A model generated the notes under the pieces. That model had not been told where the DNA came from and did not search any database. It was given only the letters and a program-made list of their open reading frames with translations. The position numbers and the translations under genes are program-made. From Opitutales bacterium (GTDB lineage: Bacteria > Verrucomicrobiota > Verrucomicrobiia > Opitutales > UBA2987), in assembly GCA_021772555.1 (NCBI GenBank), contig JAJFLT010000405.1, positions 1-25,474 on the forward strand: a stretch of DNA of 25,474 nt. The letters run 5' to 3'. Shown here piece by piece: positions 15,435-21,793 of this stretch. The first letter of the stretch is position 1; each line of letters opens with the position of its first letter.

Positions 15435-16403
15435 ATGAATTATTACTTTAGGTATTGTAGTTGTCTTGTCTCGTTCTTCTTTATTCTGGGAACGGTTGCG
15501 ATCGGACAGGAATCAGCAAACGCCCAGGAAATCGAACCCGACAATCCGAGGACGGTTTTTTCCTACCGGGAGGCATTGGTGTTGGGCCTGGTTGAAGGTC
15601 TGACGGAATTTCTACCCGTCTCATCGACCGGCCATCTCATTCTGACCAGCAGTCTCCTCGGGTTGAAGGAAAGCGAACCCGAAGGAAGCCCCTACGAGGT
15701 CAAATCCGCCGTTGACGCCTACAGTATCGTCATTCAATTCGGGGCTATTGCGGCCGTCGCCCTGGTTTACTGGAACAGAATCGTCTCGATCTTTCTCGGT
15801 TTGGCCGGCAAAAGCAGGAACGGCCTTTTGTTGGGGAGGAACCTCATGATGGCATTCGTGCCAGCGGTGGTCCTCGGGCTTTTGCTCGAAGATATTATCG
15901 ATACCTACCTGTTCAATAACCTCACCGTGGCCATCGCCTTGATGGCCGGGGGTTTACTTATTTTTTTAATGGACTGGCGGCAAAAACGGAAAAGCAGCCA
16001 ATCCTCCGATGACGATCTGCAAATTTACGATCTCACGCTGCGGCAGTCTTTTCTAGTGGGGCTTTTCCAATGTGTGGCCTTGTGGCCGGGAGCCAGCCGT
16101 TCACTGATGACTATTGTGGGCGGTTACGTTGTCGGACTGAAACCGTGGCGGGCGGCCGAATTCAGTTTTTTGTTGGGTTTGCCGACATTGACCGGGGCCG
16201 CATTTTATAAAGGACTGAAGGCTGGTCCGGAAATGTTGGAGGTTTTGGGAATCGGCCCTCTCCTTGTCGGTTGCCTGGTGGCCGCAGTATCGGCCGGCCT
16301 GAGCGTAAAGTGGATGGTTCGCTACCTGACCCGGCACGGTCTGGCCATTTTTGGATGGTACAGAATCGCCTTAGCCATCTGGATGTTCGTATTTATAATC
16401 TGA
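15435..16403 (+). CDS. uppP: Undecaprenyl-diphosphatase (BacA/UppP) with signal-like N-terminal extension
   Basis: Dephosphorylates undecaprenyl pyrophosphate to recycle the lipid carrier of peptidoglycan and O-antigen; also gives bacitracin resistance when overexpressed. It is a multi-spanning inner-membrane protein of 322 residues, longer than the usual ~265-280. Catalytic motifs: EGLTEFLPVSSTGHLIL with Glu54, Glu58, Ser63-64 and His67, and PGASRS with Arg222. The extra ~40 residues at the N-terminus (hydrophobic LVSFFFILGTVAIG followed by ANAQEIEP) look like a cleavable signal peptide, which is unusual for this family. ATG 15435 is the only start upstream of this extension; an internal start nearer YREALVLG is not obvious. 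The gene stands alone, divergent from trpD. Confidence 0.93.
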   Translation: MNYYFRYCSCLVSFFFILGTVAIGQESANAQEIEPDNPRTVFSYREALVLGLVEGLTEFLPVSSTGHLILTSSLLGLKESEPEGSPYEVKSAVDAYSIVIQFGAIAAVALVYWNRIVSIFLGLAGKSRNGLLLGRNLMMAFVPAVVLGLLLEDIIDTYLFNNLTVAIALMAGGLLIFLMDWRQKRKSSQSSDDDLQIYDLTLRQSFLVGLFQCVALWPGASRSLMTIVGGYVVGLKPWRAAEFSFLLGLPTLTGAAFYKGLKAGPEMLEVLGIGPLLVGCLVAAVSAGLSVKWMVRYLTRHGLAIFGWYRIALAIWMFVFII

Positions 16404-16482
16404 TGCCGCCCGGAGTTATTGCCGAAATAACCTTTCATCCAATGAACTGAAATAGTGGGTTTTTTAAAGATGAAAACTTGGC

Positions 16483-16510
16483 TTGACGGGTGATGCCGCG
16501 ATCATAGAAT
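16483..16510 (+). promoter_or_regulatory. Sigma-70-type promoter of rpmF
   Basis: TTGACG at 16483-16488 (5 of 6 to TTGACA) and TAGAAT at 16505-16510 (5 of 6 to TATAAT) are separated by 16 bases. Transcription would start near 16517, giving a ~75-base leader before rpmF. It is the best-matched promoter I see in the window and fits a strongly expressed ribosomal protein gene. Confidence 0.7.
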
Positions 16511-16592
16511 TCCCGTCTTTTCAATATTCAACCTAGATCTTGGTCGGTCCGAAAGATACCGGCTCAATTATTTTCAATCGCAGGAACGATCC

Positions 16593-16772
16593 ATGGCCAC
16601 ACCTAAAAGAAAACACTCCAAGCAAAGAAGCCGCAAGCGCAGGGGGGCCAACCGCTTTCAAGCGCCCCAGCTTTCCAAGGATTCGACGGACGGCACACTC
16701 TTTCGCCCGCACCGGGTTAACCCGGCCAATGGGATGTACCGGGGCCGCCAGGTCCTCGACATCGAAGTCTAA
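16593..16772 (+). CDS. rpmF: 50S ribosomal protein L32, cysteine-free form
   Basis: A 59-residue basic protein starting MATPKRKHSKQRSRKRRGAN, the classic L32 N-terminus, and ending in NGMYRGRQVLDIEV, equivalent to the GYYKGREVL end of other L32s. The four cysteines of the zinc-ribbon form are all absent; the middle reads APQLSKDSTDGTLFRPHRVN. Zinc-free variants of several ribosomal proteins are known, and loss of the ligands in L32 is typical of some lineages. AGGAA at 16582-16586 is a good ribosome binding site seven bases before the ATG. It sits between its own promoter and a terminator, upstream of plsX and fabH, which is the conserved rpmF-plsX-fabH order. Confidence 0.95.
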   Translation: MATPKRKHSKQRSRKRRGANRFQAPQLSKDSTDGTLFRPHRVNPANGMYRGRQVLDIEV

Positions 16773-16799
16773 CCCTTCTACCAACCCCTAACTTTCCCG

Positions 16800-16835
16800 G
16801 AAAGGAGCGGGGCGTGAACCGCCTTTCTTTTTTTT
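16800..16835 (+). terminator. Rho-independent terminator between rpmF and plsX
   Basis: GAAAG (16800-16804) and GCGG (16807-16810) pair with CCGC (16819-16822) and CTTTC (16823-16827), with a two-base bulge and an 8-base loop, and the stem runs straight into eight T residues (16828-16835). It lies 27 bases after the rpmF stop and 33 bases before plsX. It would reduce read-through so that rpmF is made in excess of plsX-fabH. Confidence 0.75.
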
Positions 16836-16868
16836 CCTGATTTTGATGCCCTAAGCATTTGGGTGGAA

Positions 16869-17960
16869 ATGTCTGCAAAAAAAGTCCATGAAGGCATTGC
16901 TATAGACGCAATGGGCGGGGACCTCGGCACATCCGAGGTAGTGCGCGCCGTGGCCCTGGCCTTCGAGCAAATTAAAAATCTCGGCCCAATTGTCCTGGTG
17001 GGCAAGGAACGACTGCTGGTGAGGCTGATCAAAGTCGCCGGCCTGGCGGATGAGCCGAGGTTGAGCATCTTTCCCGCCACACAGGTCATAGGAATGGGTG
17101 AAAAGCCCATTAAAAGTCTCAAGCAGAAAAAGGATTCCTCCCTCGTCAGGGCCATTGAACTGGTCAAGGAAGGAAAATGCAAAGCCGTCCTTAGTTGCGG
17201 AAACACAGGCAGCTTGATGGCGGGCAGTACTCTCAAACTGAGGCCCTTGCCAGGCGTGGAAAGACCGGCCTTGGCCGCAGTCATGCCGGCCAAAAAGGAA
17301 CTTTTCCTCTTGCTCGACGCGGGCGCCAATCCCATAGCCAAGCCCGAACACCTCGTGCACAATGCCATACTCGGCCACCATTACAGCAAAGTTGTGATGG
17401 GAAAAGCAAAGCCGCGCATCGGTTTGCTGAGCAACGGTACGGAGGAAACGAAGGGCAACGAATTGGTGCAAAAAACCCATCAACTGCTCAAACAAATGGG
17501 TTCCTTGATCAATTACCAGGGACTCATCGAAGGTTTTGAGGTGTTCAATAACAAGGTCGACGTCATAATTACCGATGGATTCACGGGCAACGTGGTGATA
17601 AAATCCTGCGAGTCACTGGTTCTATCCATGAGTGATTTCCTGAAGGAGGAAATCGTAAAAAATCCCATGAGATTGACCGGGGCGCTTCTATCCAAAGGCG
17701 CTTTTAAAAATGTGAAGGATCAATTTAATCCCGATAATTACGGAGGCGCCCCACTGCTCGGACTCAATAGCCATGTGCGCAAATCGCACGGATCGAGCAA
17801 TCGATTCGCCATTATGAACGCCATCCGGGTGACTCAGGAAGTGGTGGCCAACGACTACAACTCCAAAGCCCTAGCCGATATCGGGAAAGCCAATGAAATC
17901 ATTAAAAAAGAGCGCGCGGCGGCAGAACCTCAATTAATTGCCCACCAAGGGCCCAAATAA
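16869..17960 (+). CDS. plsX: Phosphate acyltransferase PlsX
   Basis: Makes acyl-phosphate from acyl-ACP, the donor for PlsY in phospholipid synthesis; a peripheral membrane enzyme. The 363-residue product shows the family landmarks IAIDAMGGDLG at the N-terminus, IGMGEKPIKSLKQKKDSSL, AVLSCGNTGSLMAGSTLKLR, LLDAGAN, RIGLLSNGTEETKGNEL, DVIITDGFTGNVVIKSCES and the closing YGGAPLLGLNSHVRKSHGSS. The first ATG (16869) is preferred over GTG 16863 because it gives the normal spacing to the AIDAMGGD strand. fabH follows after 79 bases. The terminator just upstream means it is transcribed by read-through or from a promoter I cannot identify. Confidence 0.96.
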   Translation: MSAKKVHEGIAIDAMGGDLGTSEVVRAVALAFEQIKNLGPIVLVGKERLLVRLIKVAGLADEPRLSIFPATQVIGMGEKPIKSLKQKKDSSLVRAIELVKEGKCKAVLSCGNTGSLMAGSTLKLRPLPGVERPALAAVMPAKKELFLLLDAGANPIAKPEHLVHNAILGHHYSKVVMGKAKPRIGLLSNGTEETKGNELVQKTHQLLKQMGSLINYQGLIEGFEVFNNKVDVIITDGFTGNVVIKSCESLVLSMSDFLKEEIVKNPMRLTGALLSKGAFKNVKDQFNPDNYGGAPLLGLNSHVRKSHGSSNRFAIMNAIRVTQEVVANDYNSKALADIGKANEIIKKERAAAEPQLIAHQGPK

Positions 17961-18039
17961 TAATGGATCAAAGCGCCTTGACAGCATGTCGTTTTGTATG
18001 CGTTTTTGAACCCGCCCCCGAAACAGGCAACGGCAAATA

Positions 18040-19041
18040 ATGATTAACGGTAAAGATTCATCCATTGTTATTGGGGGAATCGGTTCCTATGCCCCGCAGA
18101 AGATTCTCAGCAATCAGGAACTGGCAAAAATCGTCGATACATCCGACGAATGGATTCGTAGCAGAACAGGCATCCGGGAGCGCCGCATCGCCCAAAATGG
18201 CGAAACTTGCTCCGATATAGGGACCCGGGCCGCCCAAGCTGCCATGGAACATGCCGGAATGAAACCAGAGGATATCGATCTTCTAATCGTGGCCACGATG
18301 ACCCCGGATATGCCTTTCCCGTCAACCGCCTGCATCATCCAGACAAAGCTCGGGCTCAGAAACATCCCCTGTTTCGACGTGGGGGCCGCCTGCTCGGGGT
18401 TTTTATATACTTTGGAAATAGGCTGCCAGATGCTGAAGTCGGGCGATTACCGCAATGTCCTCATCGTCGGGGCGGAAAAACTCTCCAGCATCATGGATTG
18501 GCGGGACCGCACAACCTGCGTATTGTTCGGAGACGGGGCCGGAGCGGTCGTGTTGACTGCTGTGGACAGACCGGGCGTCGGCATTCTGGGAACCAGTCTG
18601 GCTGCCAATGGAGCAGAGGGGAAAATCCTCAACATGCCGGGTGGGGGCAGCAATGAACCGGCCACCACGGAAAGCGTTCTGGAGCGCCGCCATTACCTCA
18701 AAATGATGGGCAAAGAGGTATTCAAAATTGCCGTGCGAGTGATGGAGCAAAGCGCCCTGGATCTTCTTGTCAGGCATAATATTACGCCCGAGGACGTGGA
18801 CTGCGTCATCCCTCACCAGGCCAATATGCGCATTCTTGAGCTGATGTCGACCCGGATGGGTTTACCCTTGGAAAAATTTCCCATCAACCTGGATCGTTAC
18901 GGCAATACCTCTGCCGCATCCATACCGCTGGCCCTGAATGAAGCCCATCAGGATGGCAAAATCAAGAGTGGAGATTATGTGCTCCTCATCGCCTTCGGCG
19001 CAGGGTTGACATGGGCCTCATCTTTAATCAAATGGCATTGA
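18040..19041 (+). CDS. fabH: 3-oxoacyl-[acyl-carrier-protein] synthase III
   Basis: Condenses acetyl-CoA (or another acyl-CoA primer) with malonyl-ACP to start fatty acid synthesis. The 333-residue protein has the complete Cys-His-Asn triad: Cys118 in DVGAACSGF, His259 in IPHQANMRI and Asn289 in YGNTSAASIPLAL. Further family signs are TSDEWIRSRTGIRERR at 34-49, VATMTPD and FGDGAGAVVL. Length and start (ATG 18040) are normal. It is 79 bases after plsX and 11 bases before the BamD-like gene, so a plsX-fabH-bamD-lptE operon is likely. The primer preference (straight or branched) cannot be read from the sequence. Confidence 0.96.
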   Translation: MINGKDSSIVIGGIGSYAPQKILSNQELAKIVDTSDEWIRSRTGIRERRIAQNGETCSDIGTRAAQAAMEHAGMKPEDIDLLIVATMTPDMPFPSTACIIQTKLGLRNIPCFDVGAACSGFLYTLEIGCQMLKSGDYRNVLIVGAEKLSSIMDWRDRTTCVLFGDGAGAVVLTAVDRPGVGILGTSLAANGAEGKILNMPGGGSNEPATTESVLERRHYLKMMGKEVFKIAVRVMEQSALDLLVRHNITPEDVDCVIPHQANMRILELMSTRMGLPLEKFPINLDRYGNTSAASIPLALNEAHQDGKIKSGDYVLLIAFGAGLTWASSLIKWH

Positions 19042-19052
19042 GTATATACGGC

Positions 19053-20297
19053 ATGACACAACGCTTCATTTTAACCATTTTACTTTTCTGCGCTACTTCC
19101 ACCTCTATAGTGGAAGGGGCTCTGCTTGGAAAAAGGAAAAAAGAGAACCTCGACATCATTCAGCAGGATGAATTGGCCCTGCAACTGCTTAAAACAGCGG
19201 AGAAGGACGAGACGGCGGGTAGAAAAAAATCCGCGGCCAAGAAATACATGGAGGTATTTAAAAGGTACTCGAATTCTTTTTACAGCCCCGAAGCGCTCTA
19301 CCGGTCCGCCAAAATACGTTCCGGGCAACACAAATGGAAGAAAGCCTACGAGACCTTTAACACGGTTGTCGTCTTCTACCCCCATTACGAGAAGTTCAAT
19401 GCCATTCTGCAGGAACAATTCGACATCGCCAATACCATGGCCACAAAAAAGACTTCACGGTTCTTCGGCGTGATACCGTTTTACAACTACGACTCATCGG
19501 TAAAATATTTCGAGATACTCATCGCCAATGCCCCCTACAGCGATTTCGCCCCGCTTTCTCTTTTTCAAGTAGCGCTCATCCACAAAAAGAGAGGGCATGA
19601 AATAAGGGCCATCGACGCTTTTGACCGCCTGGTCAACAATTATCCCAAAAGCATGCTCACCCCGGATGCCTACAGGGAACTGGCCAATACCTTTTCCTCC
19701 CTCGTGGAGGGCCCCAAATACGATCAGGGCGCCACCCGCGAGGCGATTGCCAATTACAAGGATTACCTCATACTGTTTCCAGACGATAATCTGGTGGAAG
19801 CGGGAGAAAAAGGCCTTCAGGAAATGGAGGACACCTTCGCCAAAAGTAAACTGGAAATGGGGGAATTTTATTATAAAAAACGAAAAAATATCGAAGCGGC
19901 CAGAGTGTTTTTCAATGAAGCCATCACGGTGGCGCCCAACTCCAATAGCGCCCAAAATGCCCGCGATTACCTGGCTGTGATGCCGGAACCGCCTGTGGCC
20001 GGCGAAGGGGTTGCCGTCGCAGCTGCCGCCAACCAGGATGATTCCAGCAAAAGAGGCCTGATCCGGCGTATGCAATTTTGGAGAAGAAGCCAGGACGGCG
20101 AGACCCAGACACCTCTGGAGGAAGGGTCCACCATCGAAGTCGCCTCGGTAGAACCGCCGCAAACCGGCGAACCGGCAGAAAATAGCGCCGAAAGCGAAAC
20201 CGATCCCGTAGAGGAAGAGACCGGCCGGGGCGTCTTAAACCGGATGGTATTTTGGAGAAAGGACCGGAAAAAGGAATCTCCCGTATCCGAGGAATAA
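19053..20297 (+). CDS. BamD-like outer-membrane assembly TPR protein with a repeated C-terminal motif
   Basis: BamD is the TPR member of the BAM complex that inserts beta-barrel proteins into the outer membrane. This 414-residue product has a signal peptide (QRFILTILLFCATSTSIVEG) and then TPR-type units: KSAAKKYMEVFKRYSNSFYS, KKAYETFNTVVVFYPHYEKF, SSVKYFEILIANAPYSDFAP, RAIDAFDRLVNNYPKSMLTP and AIANYKDYLILFPDDNLVEA, which follow the YfiO/BamD pattern. Two points differ from standard BamD: the signal-peptide Cys is preceded by LLF, not a good lipobox, and a ~90-residue C-terminal tail is added. The tail is acidic and Pro-rich and carries two copies of a basic aromatic motif, RGLIRRMQFWRRS and RGVLNRMVFWRKD. 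ATG 19053 is chosen because it opens the signal peptide; an ATG at 19011 lies inside fabH. It abuts the LptE-like gene. Confidence 0.8.
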   Translation: MTQRFILTILLFCATSTSIVEGALLGKRKKENLDIIQQDELALQLLKTAEKDETAGRKKSAAKKYMEVFKRYSNSFYSPEALYRSAKIRSGQHKWKKAYETFNTVVVFYPHYEKFNAILQEQFDIANTMATKKTSRFFGVIPFYNYDSSVKYFEILIANAPYSDFAPLSLFQVALIHKKRGHEIRAIDAFDRLVNNYPKSMLTPDAYRELANTFSSLVEGPKYDQGATREAIANYKDYLILFPDDNLVEAGEKGLQEMEDTFAKSKLEMGEFYYKKRKNIEAARVFFNEAITVAPNSNSAQNARDYLAVMPEPPVAGEGVAVAAAANQDDSSKRGLIRRMQFWRRSQDGETQTPLEEGSTIEVASVEPPQTGEPAENSAESETDPVEEETGRGVLNRMVFWRKDRKKESPVSEE

Positions 20298-20858
20298 TTG
20301 AATAATACCGGCAACAAATCCGCTCAACGCGGAGTCTCGGGGAAACCTCCTGTCTCGAGAAAAGGTGCGACCCTCTTATCCACTATTTTAATATTTATTT
20401 GTGGATGTACCCATTACCATTTGGGGCCTCCGGCAGAACTGCCTTTTCGCACCTTACATGTGGAAATGGTGGCGAATAAATCCACCGCTCCCCAGGCGCA
20501 GGCTCTGCTCACCCGAAACCTGACCGAGGCCTTTCTGCGCGATGGCAGGCTGTCGATCGTGAACGAAGATCAGGCGGAGGCCACCTTGAGCGTGACCCTA
20601 TCCGGTTTCGACCGCCGCCTGGCTGCCACAGAGGAAAGTGACACCGTTCTGGGCCGCTCCTTCAATTTGACTTTGGAAGCCGCCGCCACCTTGGTGGACA
20701 ACGGCAGTGGAAAAATATATTTCAAGAATCGAAAATTAGCGGCCGATGAAATTGCCTATGCGGACGGCGGGCTTAACCAGGCGGAATACCAGGCCATGCC
20801 GCTATTGGCTCGCAATCTTGCCGCCAAAATAAAAGACAGCGTGGTCAATACCTGGTAA
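20298..20858 (+). CDS. LptE-like LPS-assembly lipoprotein
   Basis: A 186-residue lipoprotein. After a basic N-terminus and hydrophobic core (LLSTILIFI) comes the lipobox ICGC with Cys37 as lipidation site. The mature part, starting THYHLGPPAELPFRTLHVEM, matches the LptE/RlpB pattern: a short Y-x-L segment, a strand naming the protein's partner contacts, then a helix (APQAQALLTRNLTEAFLRDG), a beta strand with TLSVTLSGFDRR, and a C-terminal helix. LptE plugs the LptD barrel that puts LPS on the cell surface. Start: TTG 20298 directly abuts the stop of the BamD-like gene and has a good GAGGAA ribosome binding site 7 bases ahead; no ATG precedes the lipobox. The pairing with a BamD-like gene supports an outer-membrane role. 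The family call is from pattern and context, so the exact partner is an inference. Confidence 0.75.
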   Translation: MNNTGNKSAQRGVSGKPPVSRKGATLLSTILIFICGCTHYHLGPPAELPFRTLHVEMVANKSTAPQAQALLTRNLTEAFLRDGRLSIVNEDQAEATLSVTLSGFDRRLAATEESDTVLGRSFNLTLEAAATLVDNGSGKIYFKNRKLAADEIAYADGGLNQAEYQAMPLLARNLAAKIKDSVVNTW

Positions 20859-20908
20859 GAATTAGATAGTATCTTCAAAATCCAAATGATGCGGGATAAA
20901 GTTGTCAT

Positions 20909-20957
20909 GTTTCAGGTGTCAGGACCGGACAAATTTCTGGCTTCTGACTCCTGTATT
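20909..20957 (+). repeat. Interspersed intergenic element, copy 2 (partial)
   Basis: GTTTCAGGTGTCAGGA at 20909-20924 matches the element between the repeat-protein gene and lnt at 15 of 16 bases (there on the minus strand). It is followed by TTTCTGGCTTCTGACTCCTG at 20934-20953, a CTG/GAC-rich stretch of the same flavour. It lies between the LptE-like gene and rpe. Confidence 0.45.
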
Positions 20958-20996
20958 CTTCTTCACCACCGCAAGAACACCTCAAGAACGTAAAAA

Positions 20997-21653
20997 ATGA
21001 GTCTCCATACGCCCATCCTGGCTCCTTCCATTCTGGCCGGCGACCACGCCCACCTGGCCGCGAGCATGGAAATAGTCGCGCAAACCGGACTAAGCTGGGC
21101 TCATCTGGATATCATGGATGGTCACTTTGTTCCCAATCTCTCTTTTGGCCCGCAAACGGTGGCCGATTTACGCAAGGTATGCGATTTGTTTTTCGACGTT
21201 CATTTGATGCTGGATGAACCACAGCGCTATATCGAGGCTTTCGCAAAGTCCGGAGCGAACCTCATCAGCGTACATGTGGAACCCACATACGCGATTGTGG
21301 AAACCCTCGAAAAAATCCGGGAATTGGGCTGTCTGAACGGCATCGTCTTAAACCCCGATACGCCGGCTGAATCGATACTGCCTTTTTTGGGTAGGGTGGA
21401 CCTGGTGCTGGTCATGACCGTACAACCCGGCTTTGGCGGCCAGAGTTTTCGCCACGATGTCCTTGCAAAAATCAGCCAGATCGATCGCTGGCGAAACGAC
21501 CGCTCTCTACAATTCAGGCTCGAAGTGGACGGGGGGGTCGATGCGCAAACGGCGCCTCTATGCCGGGAGCGGGGGTGCGATACGTTTGTTGCCGGCACAG
21601 CCTTTTTCCAGGCCGGGGACAAGCTGGAGTTCGCCCGGTCCATCGAAGAATAA
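20997..21653 (+). CDS. rpe: Ribulose-phosphate 3-epimerase
   Basis: Interconverts ribulose-5-phosphate and xylulose-5-phosphate in the pentose phosphate pathway. The 218-residue TIM barrel has the usual metal and catalytic residues: Ser11 in LAPSIL, His36 and Asp38 in WAHLDIMDGHFVPN, His69 in FFDVHLM and Asp178 in LEVDGGVD. The phosphate-binding MTVQPGFGGQSF at about 140-151 and FVAGTAFF near the end are also typical. ATG 20997 gives the normal start; there is no strong Shine-Dalgarno. It follows the LptE-like gene after 138 bases that contain a repeat element, so it is probably a separate transcription unit. Confidence 0.96.
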   Translation: MSLHTPILAPSILAGDHAHLAASMEIVAQTGLSWAHLDIMDGHFVPNLSFGPQTVADLRKVCDLFFDVHLMLDEPQRYIEAFAKSGANLISVHVEPTYAIVETLEKIRELGCLNGIVLNPDTPAESILPFLGRVDLVLVMTVQPGFGGQSFRHDVLAKISQIDRWRNDRSLQFRLEVDGGVDAQTAPLCRERGCDTFVAGTAFFQAGDKLEFARSIEE

Positions 21654-21793
21654 GCGGCTGATTCAAAATTTCGATTTTTCGTCCTCGAAACCGGAGATTG
21701 GCACTAAAGAGGCCGCCCCTACGGTCGAGTTATTAAGAGTCTCTCCCGTTGAATCAACCGGGCCGGCGGCATCTTTTTGCCCCCATCATCTCC

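Noticed and set aside
16415..16431. GTTATT/AATAAC hairpin just after uppP as a terminator
   Set aside because: The stem is AT-rich, only 6 bp, and no T run follows.
17978..18010. A perfect TTGACA between plsX and fabH
   Set aside because: No acceptable -10 hexamer lies at 15-19 bases downstream, so a fabH promoter cannot be supported.
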